A DNA stretch of 47,518 bases from Bacteroidota bacterium (lineage in GTDB: Bacteria > Bacteroidota > Bacteroidia > Flavobacteriales_D > Crocinitomicaceae), in assembly GCA_016868915.1 (NCBI GenBank), contig VGFL01000007.1, positions 1 to 47,518 of the forward strand, read 5' to 3'. The notes beneath the pieces were generated by a model. That model was not told where the DNA came from. It saw only the letters and a program-made list of their open reading frames with translations, and did not search any database. This document shows positions 16,115-24,241 of the stretch, in pieces (positions within the stretch are counted from its first letter, which is position 1; each line of letters begins with the position of its first letter). The position numbers and the translations under genes are program-made.

Positions 16115-17020
16115 TTAATTATTCATAAAACTTAACCAATCTACATCTTTTCTTAACCAATCTAATGTTTCTTGTTCGGCACTATTTTCAAATGCCTGAT
16201 ATCCATAAACCCAGTTTGCTGTTGGCGGCATGCTTAATAAAATGGACTCGGTACGGCCTCCTGAAATCAACCCAAATTTTGTACCTCTGTCGTGTACCAG
16301 ATTAAATTCAACGTATCGACCTCTTCTAAGCTGCTGCCATGTACGATTTATTTCACTTATCTCAATATTTTTACCAAGTTCAACCTGCTTTTTATAAATT
16401 TTAGGGAAAGCTTTTCCAAGTTCCATGCAAAATTCAAATAAAGTTTCTTTTGGTAGTAATGTACTTTTATGCGATAAATGGTCGAAAAAGATTCCTCCTA
16501 TTCCACGTGTTTCACAACGATGGGCATTAAAAAAATAATCATCAGCCCAAGACTTGAATTTTTGATAAAATTCTAAACTATATGTATCACATATATTTTT
16601 TAAATCATTGTGAAAAATCGCTGCATTGTAAGGTATAACATAATGAGGTGTCAAATCAATTCCACCGCCAAACCAATAATTTTTATTATCAAATTCAAAA
16701 AAGCGAATATTCATGTGAATTATTGGAATATGAGGAGATTTTGGATGAAGGACTATGGATAGGCCTGTTGCAAAAAACGAACTACCGTCAATTCCAAGCT
16801 GATTCTTCATTTCAGGAGTTACATTTCCATATACCTCCGAGAAGGCAACTCCTCCTTTTTCAATTATTTTTCCATTTAAAATTGTATTGGTTCTTCCCCC
16901 TCCTCCTTCCTCACGTATCCAATCGTCCTGTTTAAAGTGACCTAAACCATCCAATTTTTCAAGTTCTAAACAAATATACCCCTGAAGATCAATTAAATCA
17001 TTAGAAATACTTTTCTTCAT
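16115..17020 (-). CDS. hemF: Oxygen-dependent coproporphyrinogen III oxidase HemF
   Basis: Oxidatively decarboxylates coproporphyrinogen III to protoporphyrinogen IX in heme synthesis, using oxygen. The 301 residues contain the family blocks EEGGGGRTNTILNGKIIEK, HPKSPHIPIIHMNIRFFE, YWFGGGIDLTPHY, HRCETRGIGGIFFDHL and EFNLVHDRGTKFGL. Length matches E. coli HemF (299 aa). Heme feeds the cytochromes assembled by the CcsBA system encoded at 40434-43712. Its start directly abuts the stop of the preceding LysM gene. Confidence 0.97.
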   Translation of the reverse strand: MKKSISNDLIDLQGYICLELEKLDGLGHFKQDDWIREEGGGGRTNTILNGKIIEKGGVAFSEVYGNVTPEMKNQLGIDGSSFFATGLSIVLHPKSPHIPIIHMNIRFFEFDNKNYWFGGGIDLTPHYVIPYNAAIFHNDLKNICDTYSLEFYQKFKSWADDYFFNAHRCETRGIGGIFFDHLSHKSTLLPKETLFEFCMELGKAFPKIYKKQVELGKNIEISEINRTWQQLRRGRYVEFNLVHDRGTKFGLISGGRTESILLSMPPTANWVYGYQAFENSAEQETLDWLRKDVDWLSFMNN

Positions 17021-18712
17021 TTACCTTTCAATGAAGCATTTGATATTTTCAAATCCACCTGAATCAAAATTTGGTTGAAGGTCAAAATCCATGATTACTC
17101 CATTTGCCTCTCTACGTAATAAAATATAAGATGTAAAATATTTTACTATATCATAACCATAGATTACCATTCCTGTTATGTCTGCATTGTAATAACTTCG
17201 GTAGGTCCTGTGCAGTGATTTAACCGCTGGAGCATGATAATTGAAAGACGGAAAAGGGCTATTGTAATTTACATAATGAAGATTGTATTTTCCTCTAACA
17301 TGAGATACCGCATCTCCATACTTTAGCCAATCCTTATGACCAAATAAAGTTAATCCAGAATAGGGCTTCAACAAATTCACAAATTCTATTACCTCATTTT
17401 TTTCATTTGATGAAAAAACAACAATACTCCGAGGATCTTTAGCTAAGTACTGTCCGAAATTTTTTGTTGTCGCCTCAATTAATTTAATATTTGTTGGGTT
17501 CTCATCAGAATAATAAACATTTCTAAAAGCATCATAATTTGATTTGTCAACAACTTGATTTGATTTAACAAGAATGACCTGTTTGGTCGAATAATTCTTT
17601 ATTGCATATCTTGCCAGTTCTTTCAGCATATGAGCGTCAGAAGGAATTCCAAAATGAGCCATCGGATTATTTGAAATGAGCCGATTTGCCTTTGGGACTG
17701 TTGTTACGAACGGAACACTATTATTCTGACACCAGTTAGCCACAACAAGCGCCTCACCAACATCCAAAGGCGCAAAAACCAAATCCATAGTGGAGAATTC
17801 AGGTCGTAGTAAAATTTTGGAAATTTCGATTGTATCTGTCATGTAATCATAAACATACAGCTCCGTGGATGAACCGATTTGATCAACTGCCATTTTTGCA
17901 CCCATAAAAAACTCAGTGGATGCAGATACAACAGATGCTGGAGCTTTGCTAGAGTTGCCCAAATAAAATGGTAAAAACATTGCAATTTTCCAAGGACCTT
18001 TTTTTGAAGGAAAGAGTAAGGTTGAATCAACTTTATTTAAAATAGTTAGGCTATCGATTGATTTTATTTTAATAGTTGAAGCTAAAATTTCTCTTTTTAA
18101 TGGTATCTTTAGTATCATCCCAGTTTTCAATTGAACTGGTGTTATATTATTCAGTTTTTGTATTTTTTCAGACGATACCATGTAACGTTTAGAAATACTG
18201 TAAAGTGTTTCACCTTGGTTTACTTTATATTCAATAATTGAATCGTTTTCTGATTGGGTGCTATTTGGTTGATTATCTGAAATAGAACCATTTTTTCGAA
18301 TTAAATTGTAATAAACAGGTGTAGTTGCGTCCACGAATTTCAAAATTTGACCAATTTTAATATTACCGCCTACAATTGATGTATCTGATTTAAAAGTTTC
18401 AACGGGAACGCAATATTTTTTACATAAAGAATAGAGTGTTTCAGATTCTTTAACTTCATGTAATATCTCCTTGAGCTTAACAGGAATCATTAGCTTTCTT
18501 CCTACCGTAAAATTTTTATCTACACCTGGATTTGAAGCAATAATTAACTCTTTTGTAGAGAAAAAATCCTCTGATAAAGATTCGAGACTTACTCCTTCTT
18601 CAATGACATAAATGTAGTATTTTTTGCTACCTAATATTTCTACCTTAACATACTCCTGCGCTGATAAAACATTTATCAAAAAACAAAACAAAACACCTAA
18701 AATAAATTTCAT
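17021..18712 (-). CDS. LysM-repeat protein fused to a periplasmic-binding-like domain
   Basis: The start is ATG 18712, which gives a good signal peptide (MKFILGVLFCFLINVLSAQ); the longer TTG frame from 18736 is unlikely. Three LysM domains follow: a divergent first (YVIEEGVSLESLSEDFF), a second (HEVKESETLYSLCKKYCV) and a third (YKVNQGETLYSISKRYMV). The C-terminal ~320 residues, from PWKIAMFLPFYLG onward, look like a type 1 periplasmic-binding (LivJ-like) fold with FVTTVPKANRLISNNPMAHFG. LysM binds peptidoglycan glycan, so the protein probably sits on the wall. No ABC permease or ATPase is nearby, so transport is doubtful. It follows guaA by 10 bases. Confidence 0.85.
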   Translation of the reverse strand: MKFILGVLFCFLINVLSAQEYVKVEILGSKKYYIYVIEEGVSLESLSEDFFSTKELIIASNPGVDKNFTVGRKLMIPVKLKEILHEVKESETLYSLCKKYCVPVETFKSDTSIVGGNIKIGQILKFVDATTPVYYNLIRKNGSISDNQPNSTQSENDSIIEYKVNQGETLYSISKRYMVSSEKIQKLNNITPVQLKTGMILKIPLKREILASTIKIKSIDSLTILNKVDSTLLFPSKKGPWKIAMFLPFYLGNSSKAPASVVSASTEFFMGAKMAVDQIGSSTELYVYDYMTDTIEISKILLRPEFSTMDLVFAPLDVGEALVVANWCQNNSVPFVTTVPKANRLISNNPMAHFGIPSDAHMLKELARYAIKNYSTKQVILVKSNQVVDKSNYDAFRNVYYSDENPTNIKLIEATTKNFGQYLAKDPRSIVVFSSNEKNEVIEFVNLLKPYSGLTLFGHKDWLKYGDAVSHVRGKYNLHYVNYNSPFPSFNYHAPAVKSLHRTYRSYYNADITGMVIYGYDIVKYFTSYILLRREANGVIMDFDLQPNFDSGGFENIKCFIER

Positions 18713-18722
18713 ACTCTTTTTT

Positions 18723-20255
18723 TTATTCCCACTCAATAGTCGCGGGAGGTTTTGAACTTATATCATATGTTACTCTATTCACACCTTTGACCTGATTAAT
18801 TATCTTACTCGAAATCCTTGCCAAAAATTCATAAGGTAAGTGACACCAGTCAGCAGTCATTCCATCTGTTGAACTAACCGCCCTTAAAGCAACAGCGTTT
18901 TCATACGTTCTCTCATCACCCATTACTCCAACTGATTGAATGGGTAAAAATATTGCGCCAGCTTGCCAAACTTCATTATACAGTCCTTCATCCTTTAACC
19001 CGTTAATAAAAATTGCATCAACTTCTTGCAATATAGCTATTTTTTCAGGAATTACTTCTCCTAAAATACGAATTCCTAGACCAGGCCCAGGAAATGGATG
19101 TCGATTGAGAATAGCAGAATCGATATTTAAAGCAGTTCCAATTCTTCTAACCTCATCTTTGAATAAGAGTCTTAATGGTTCAATAACTTTTAATTTCATA
19201 TAATCTGGCAAGCCACCTACATTATGATGGGATTTAATTGTTTGTGACGGGCCTCCGGTTGCTGAAACAGATTCAATTACATCAGGATAAATCGTACCCT
19301 GACCAAGCCACTTTGCATTTTCTACTTTTTTAGACTCATCATCGAATACATCGATAAAAACTTTACCAATCGCTTTTCTTTTTAACTCAGGGTCTATTTT
19401 ACCCCTCAACGCAGTGTAGAATAATTGCGACGCATCCACTCCTCTAATATTCAAACCCATACCTTCGTATGATGCAAGAACACTTTCAAATTCATATTTT
19501 CGTAACAATCCATTATTTACAAAAATACAATGCAGATTATTTCCGATTGCTCGATGAAGGAGCACTGCAGCAACTGTTGAATCAACTCCCCCTGACAGCC
19601 CCATAATAACCTTATCACGTCCTAATATAGCTTTTAACGAATTAATTGTTTCGGAAACAAAGGCATTCGGAGTCCAATCTTGAGTAAATCCACATATATC
19701 AACAAGAAAATTTTTCAATATTTTAGTTCCCTCTGTTGAATGGTATACCTCCGGATGAAATTGAATACCAAAAGTAAACTCATTTTCAAGTTGAAAACCT
19801 GCATTTAAGACATCATCTGTGCTACAGATTACGGAATATCCCGGGGGTAAATCAACTATTGTATCGCCATGCGACATCCATACTTGTGATTTTGTTCCGA
19901 CATTTTTCATCAGTGGACAAGAAGTGTCTTTGACCTCCAAAAATGCTCTCCCATATTCTCTAATTTTGGATGGTAGCACTTTGCCACCGAAATTCTGAAC
20001 CAAATATTGAGCACCATAACAAACACCTAAAAGAGGAATTTTTCCTTTAATTTCAGAAAGATCTGGTTTAGGAGCTAATGCATCTAAAGTGGAAAATGGG
20101 CTTCCAGAGAGAATAACACCGAAGATTGATGAATCCAATTTTGGAATTTTATTCCATGGATGTATTTCACAATAAATATTAAGTTCTCTTACTCTTCTCG
20201 CGATCAATTGCGTATACTGAGAACCAAAATCAAGGATGATTAATTTTTGATGCAT
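18723..20255 (-). CDS. guaA: GMP synthase (glutamine-hydrolysing)
   Basis: Converts XMP to GMP using glutamine and ATP. The N-terminal class I amidotransferase has Cys79 in [10 protein letters not shown] and His167/Glu169 in [12 protein letters not shown]. The ATP pyrophosphatase domain begins with LSGGVDST (about 220-227). The C-terminal dimerisation domain has [16 protein letters not shown] and ends PATIEWE, as usual. Length 510 aa is normal. The start [21 protein letters not shown] is family-typical. It heads a minus-strand operon with the LysM protein, hemF and the MazG-like gene. Confidence 0.98.
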   Translation of the reverse strand: MHQKLIILDFGSQYTQLIARRVRELNIYCEIHPWNKIPKLDSSIFGVILSGSPFSTLDALAPKPDLSEIKGKIPLLGVCYGAQYLVQNFGGKVLPSKIREYGRAFLEVKDTSCPLMKNVGTKSQVWMSHGDTIVDLPPGYSVICSTDDVLNAGFQLENEFTFGIQFHPEVYHSTEGTKILKNFLVDICGFTQDWTPNAFVSETINSLKAILGRDKVIMGLSGGVDSTVAAVLLHRAIGNNLHCIFVNNGLLRKYEFESVLASYEGMGLNIRGVDASQLFYTALRGKIDPELKRKAIGKVFIDVFDDESKKVENAKWLGQGTIYPDVIESVSATGGPSQTIKSHHNVGGLPDYMKLKVIEPLRLLFKDEVRRIGTALNIDSAILNRHPFPGPGLGIRILGEVIPEKIAILQEVDAIFINGLKDEGLYNEVWQAGAIFLPIQSVGVMGDERTYENAVALRAVSSTDGMTADWCHLPYEFLARISSKIINQVKGVNRVTYDISSKPPATIEWE

Positions 20256-20261
20256 CTAAAT

Positions 20262-20269
20262 CAAAGTTA
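20262..20269 (-). promoter_or_regulatory. -7 promoter motif (TAACTTTG) of guaA
   Basis: The reverse complement matches TAnnTTTG and ends 6 bases before the guaA ATG (20255), so the leader would be one or two bases at most. No -33 TTTG is apparent. The rest of the 123-base gap to the cytidine deaminase stop shows nothing else. Confidence 0.45.
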
Positions 20270-20378
20270 CTCTGAAAAATTGAAATTTTTCATTGATTTT
20301 GAAAGAAATCTGCTAACACTTGTACTTTGATAAATGAAATTCGGATGAATAAAATTTTGATAAGTAGAAACAAATGAT

Positions 20379-20849
20379 TTATTGATTAAAAGCGAAGGGT
20401 AACAGGTCAGAAACAGATTGGAATACCAAAACTCGGCTATTTTGGCTTACGAGGATAATTTCAATTGGTTGGTATTGCCGATTTTGAGATTCAATCATTA
20501 CTTGACGACATGACCCGCATGGAGAAATCCAATTTTCTTTGGGAATTATTTCACCTTTCGCGACGACACAGATTTTTTTAATTTTCAAATTTGGGTAGTT
20601 AGATCCAGCATAAAATAGTGCCACACGCTCAGCACATAACCCGGAGGGATAGGCAATATTTTCTTGATTTGATCCTAAGATAATTGAATTATCCTCCATT
20701 CTGAGACTAGTACCGACGTAAAACTTACTGTAGGGTGCATATGCATTTTCAGAAACTTCAAATGCCTTTTTAACTAATTCGATATCATCAGGACCTAGTT
20801 CTTCCCAATGAGCAAATTCAGAGTACCTTATAGATATATTTTTTATCAT
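20379..20849 (-). CDS. cdd: Cytidine deaminase
   Basis: Deaminates cytidine and deoxycytidine in pyrimidine salvage. The zinc site is of the three-cysteine, tetrameric type: CAERVA (Cys ligand and catalytic Glu, about residues 73-78) and SPCGSCRQVM (about 109-118). Other landmarks are YAPYSKFYVG and NIAYPSGLCAE. Length 156 aa is slightly longer than B. subtilis Cdd (136 aa) because of a ~20-residue N-terminal extension. It starts 3 bases after the stop of the upstream envelope protein gene, so they share a transcript. Confidence 0.95.
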   Translation of the reverse strand: MIKNISIRYSEFAHWEELGPDDIELVKKAFEVSENAYAPYSKFYVGTSLRMEDNSIILGSNQENIAYPSGLCAERVALFYAGSNYPNLKIKKICVVAKGEIIPKENWISPCGSCRQVMIESQNRQYQPIEIILVSQNSRVLVFQSVSDLLPFAFNQ

Positions 20850-20852
20850 AAT

Positions 20853-21521
20853 TTATTCATCAAATCCTTCAATAGATTTTCCATTAAAATGATGCGTATA
20901 CCCAAATGCAATTGTGAAAAAAGATGCTTGTGGTTTTTTATCCTTCTCAGAATAACCGATATCTTCATTTTCGAAAAAACCAATGTCTGATTGTTTAAAC
21001 GAATATCCTAAAAATGAATATCCCAAAGATAAACGGTAAGTATCAACTTGGTTTACAGCCAGAATTAGCCCAATATTTGGTTCAAAATAAAAACATGGCT
21101 TATTTATCCTGTCTATTTCTTTTGTCCTTAATAAATCTGAGTAGTACGTATTTTGATTAAAACCCAATTTAAAACCTATGTCTGTAGCAAAAATAGATGA
21201 ATGAAATTTCTCATGTCCAATTTTGAAAAATCCTCCATAGGAATGATTACCTCCGTAGACTTTTGATGGAACACGAAATTCATTTATAGCAAAGTATGAG
21301 TATCGCCCTCCAATACCGAAGGCAAGTCCATTTTTCATTGCATATTGATAATAAGGTGAAACGTGAACTAAACCTTGCATAATTTCTAGAAATAATCTAT
21401 TCGATATTGAATTAGGAAGACCCAGTTCAATCGTGAGGGAATGCTTTGGATCTATAATACCTTGTGCTTGATGATATTTCAAACCGAAAATAAATAAAAA
21501 CAAAAAGTAAAACTTTTGCAT
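20853..21521 (-). CDS. Predicted envelope protein of unknown function
   Basis: I do not recognise this 222-residue protein. It has a signal peptide (MQKFYFLFLFIFGLKYHQAQG) and then alternating aromatic/glycine beta-type segments such as FGIGGRYSYFAINEF, YGGFFKIGH, DTYRLSLGYSFLGYSF and a terminal FTIAFGYTHHF. This pattern suggests a small outer-membrane beta barrel. The start is ATG 21521; the TTG at 21527 is not needed. It has the second-best promoter in the window (21545-21576) and is followed at 3 bases by cdd. The functional link to cdd is unclear. Confidence 0.75.
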   Translation of the reverse strand: MQKFYFLFLFIFGLKYHQAQGIIDPKHSLTIELGLPNSISNRLFLEIMQGLVHVSPYYQYAMKNGLAFGIGGRYSYFAINEFRVPSKVYGGNHSYGGFFKIGHEKFHSSIFATDIGFKLGFNQNTYYSDLLRTKEIDRINKPCFYFEPNIGLILAVNQVDTYRLSLGYSFLGYSFKQSDIGFFENEDIGYSEKDKKPQASFFTIAFGYTHHFNGKSIEGFDE

Positions 21522-21544
21522 CAGCAAGCTTTTGTGAATCTAAA

Positions 21545-21576
21545 CAAAGTTAAAATAAGAAAAAATACTGTCAAAA
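21545..21576 (-). promoter_or_regulatory. Bacteroidota-type promoter (-33 TTTTG, -7 TAACTTTG) of the envelope protein-cdd operon
   Basis: On the minus strand TTTTG (21576-21572) is followed after 19-20 bases by TAACTTTG (21552-21545), the expected -33/-7 arrangement. The start codon at 21521 lies 23 bases downstream of the -7 motif, leaving a short leader. The rest of the 244-base gap (to 21765) is very AT-rich with no gene or hairpin I can support. Confidence 0.6.
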
Positions 21577-21765
21577 TATATGCATATACTTAAATTACAA
21601 TTTATTGTTACTTCTTGTTATCCGATAATAGATTATCACCTATACATTGAAAATTTATTTAAATGAAAATTCTTCCAATAATTTTGAGAAAAGAAAAATA
21701 AGCTTTTTAATTTTAATTTTTGATTATTTACTTTCATGTCTAATTCAATGGTAATTAAACACTAT

Positions 21766-22833
21766 TTATTTCTCGCTAAAAATATATCCGTTATTAACGA
21801 TTAAACCTCTCTCAATATTGTTTGAATATAAGGAACCCGTTCCGAGACCCTGAGGAAGACTTATTTCAAATTCAGCAGTAAATTGACAAATTGCTGAAAG
21901 CCCAATATTTGACTCAAGAGCTGAGGTCATCCACCATTGAATACCTAAATCAGTAGCATGAGCTATCCATTCTCGAACTCCCTTGATTCCGCCATGCAGA
22001 CTTGGTTTTAAAACAATGAACTGCGGCTGAATTAATACTAATAATTTCCGCTTCGAATCAAAATCAAAAACTCCAATCAATTCTTCATCGAGAGCAATTG
22101 GGATGAAATTTTTTGCACAAAGTTCTTTTGTCTTGTCCATCAATCCTGGTTTCAATGGTTGCTCAATGGAATGTATTGCTAATTCTGCTAATCGCTTAAG
22201 CCTATCTTCAACATTTTCCGGAGTAAATGCTCCGTTTGCATCAACTCGCAAAGTAATTTCTTTTGCTGAAAAGGTAGAGCGAATCGATTTCAATAGTTGA
22301 AATTCAGTTTCAAAATCAATGGATCCTACTTTCATTTTTAATGTCGTATAACCATTGACTAATTTTTCTTCAATTTGTTTTTTCATGAAAAGTTCATCCC
22401 CCATCCAAATTAAACCATTTATTGGGATTTTCTTTCGTCCATTTGAAAAGTCATTTTCAAAATAAATTCCATTCTTTTGATTTTTCAAATCTAAAAATGC
22501 TGATTCAAATCCAAAGCGAATGGATGGATTAGACCGAAAAAAATCATCAATCTCTGAGTTATCAAAATTGTTTTCAAATTGAAAAAGTAATTCTGTTAAA
22601 GAATAATTTTTAATGAGTTCTACGGCGTGATAAATAAGTTTTAGGTATTGTTTTTCAGAAGAAAATTCTTTCGTTAGACCTTCAATAACGCTACATTCTC
22701 CAATGCCTTTAACTAATTGTTTATCCGATGAGACAGATATAAACCATGACTTTTTAATCGTCAATAGACCCCTGGATGTTCCAGCTGGAAAATTAAAATG
22801 AAAAATATGTTGGTCGATATCAAAAGAAAGCAT
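21766..22833 (-). CDS. menC: o-Succinylbenzoate synthase MenC
   Basis: Dehydrates SHCHC to o-succinylbenzoate in menaquinone synthesis. It is an enolase-superfamily enzyme of 355 aa. The catalytic frame is visible: Lys166-x-Lys168 in LKMKVG, metal ligands Asp198 (RVDANGAF), Glu224 (SIEQP) and Asp249 (ALDEE), and Lys276 in VLKPSLHGG. It lies 5 bases after the PorP-OmpA gene, about 21 kb from the menB-menI-menF-menD operon. The men pathway is therefore split in this genome. The linkage to surface-display genes is probably incidental. Enolase-superfamily members can moonlight as N-acylamino acid racemases, but the pathway context favours MenC. Confidence 0.92.
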   Translation of the reverse strand: MLSFDIDQHIFHFNFPAGTSRGLLTIKKSWFISVSSDKQLVKGIGECSVIEGLTKEFSSEKQYLKLIYHAVELIKNYSLTELLFQFENNFDNSEIDDFFRSNPSIRFGFESAFLDLKNQKNGIYFENDFSNGRKKIPINGLIWMGDELFMKKQIEEKLVNGYTTLKMKVGSIDFETEFQLLKSIRSTFSAKEITLRVDANGAFTPENVEDRLKRLAELAIHSIEQPLKPGLMDKTKELCAKNFIPIALDEELIGVFDFDSKRKLLVLIQPQFIVLKPSLHGGIKGVREWIAHATDLGIQWWMTSALESNIGLSAICQFTAEFEISLPQGLGTGSLYSNNIERGLIVNNGYIFSEK

Positions 22834-22838
22834 GAAAG

Positions 22839-24233
22839 TTATTCGTCTTTCTTTACTACTCGAATACGAACTCGGCGATTCATTTGTCGACCAGATTCAG
22901 TTTCGTTCGTTGAAACTGGCATTGACTCACCAAAGTAACTAATTTTTATGCGTGCATCATCCACTCCATTCTTCACAAGAAAAGACTTAACCTCATTTGC
23001 ACGATTTTTAGAAAGTTCCAAATTTTCCTTATCTGTACCCCCATTATCCGTATGGCCTTGAATTTCGATAATTATATCTGGTCGAAGTGATAAGATGTCT
23101 ACCAACGTTTTTAATTCCTCAAAGGATGATTTTTCAATATTGTATTTCAGCTTCTCAAAAAATAAATTTTTCTCGACATTTAATAGTTCCTTTGAAACTT
23201 CTTCATCAGAAATTGATTGGTATTCACGAATAAAAACGGTATCAATCTTCTCAATAAAAACTGTATCTCGAACCACTTGAAAGTCATTTTTCACTACTTC
23301 TCTACGATTCGTATCATCAACATTTTCTTTCGTTTCATAAGGTGGAATACTTTTTTTATTTCTACAAAATTTTAATCCAAGAATAATCTCATGAGAACCA
23401 GAACTATACGATGCAATATTGCTCATCGGAGTTTCATAAGCGTACCCGATAGAGAATAAATCTTGAATATTAATCGCAAATCGTGCTATAAGGCCCACTT
23501 GTGTTCGATATCCCAAACCAGCTTGAACAAAGTTTTTATACAAAATATCGGTATTAAGATCGGTTTGCAAACCTGAATTTATTCCCTTTAAAAAGACTGA
23601 GGGTTTCACGGCCCAAGTTGTATTTACTTTAATTAAATAAGAGGCTAAGGCATTAAAATGCCTTTTCAAACCGTACCCATCCAAATCTAAATAACCAAAA
23701 TTAGTATATGTTTGTATGAGTTGCTTGGAGGCAACAGATAGTTCAAGATTTCTCCATTGATAATACATACCAAACTCTGAATTAAGAGTTCCAGAAGCTT
23801 GACTTCCTCCATTAATTATAGGATCTTGATAATCAAAAGCTATTGCAGAGCTTGGATTAACGCGATATTGATTGTACCCAACACCGAGACCAAATCTAAG
23901 TGTATGAAATCGTTTAAACGAAAAACCATAGGAAAGGGCTCCCATACCTGATACCTGGTTTATCATTCCAATTTTATCAATTAATAGCTGACCACCAATA
24001 CCAATATTTTTTCCAATTCGTGTATTAATTCCTAAATAGCTAGTAAGCGGAGCGCCTTCAATTTTTACCCATTGGTTAAGATGTGAAAAATTGATTTCAG
24101 TACAACCTGTAGCTCCTGAGTAGGCAGGGTTAGTTGAAAAGAGATTATACGAGTAAACATTACTTTGAGGTATTTGCTGAGATCTCAAAGCCAAAGCAAA
24201 AAAAAGAACGGAAAGAAATACTATTTTTTTCAT
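22839..24233 (-). CDS. PorP/SprF-type outer-membrane protein fused to an OmpA peptidoglycan-binding domain
   Basis: After a signal peptide (MKKIVFLSVLFFALALRSQ), residues ~20-292 match the PorP/SprF family of T9SS-associated barrels: IPQSNVYSYNLFSTNPAYSG at the N-terminus, then repeated Gly/aromatic strands. A polar linker (~293-345) leads to an OmpA C-terminal domain (~346-462) with IEIQGHTDNGGTDKENLELS and MNRRVRIRV, the peptidoglycan (DAP)-binding signature. Stand-alone PorP/SprF proteins are ~300 aa, so this is a barrel-OmpA fusion. In the family, SprF is needed to export type B sorted proteins such as SprB. The gene follows the nearer of two such proteins by 8 bases, which strongly suggests a dedicated pair. 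menC follows by 5 bases. Confidence 0.9.
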   Translation of the reverse strand: MKKIVFLSVLFFALALRSQQIPQSNVYSYNLFSTNPAYSGATGCTEINFSHLNQWVKIEGAPLTSYLGINTRIGKNIGIGGQLLIDKIGMINQVSGMGALSYGFSFKRFHTLRFGLGVGYNQYRVNPSSAIAFDYQDPIINGGSQASGTLNSEFGMYYQWRNLELSVASKQLIQTYTNFGYLDLDGYGLKRHFNALASYLIKVNTTWAVKPSVFLKGINSGLQTDLNTDILYKNFVQAGLGYRTQVGLIARFAINIQDLFSIGYAYETPMSNIASYSSGSHEIILGLKFCRNKKSIPPYETKENVDDTNRREVVKNDFQVVRDTVFIEKIDTVFIREYQSISDEEVSKELLNVEKNLFFEKLKYNIEKSSFEELKTLVDILSLRPDIIIEIQGHTDNGGTDKENLELSKNRANEVKSFLVKNGVDDARIKISYFGESMPVSTNETESGRQMNRRVRIRVVKKDE

Positions 24234-24241
24234 GACTCCAA

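Noticed and set aside
17021-18712. ABC transporter locus
   Set aside because: No permease or ATPase is adjacent and the LysM modules point to wall binding.
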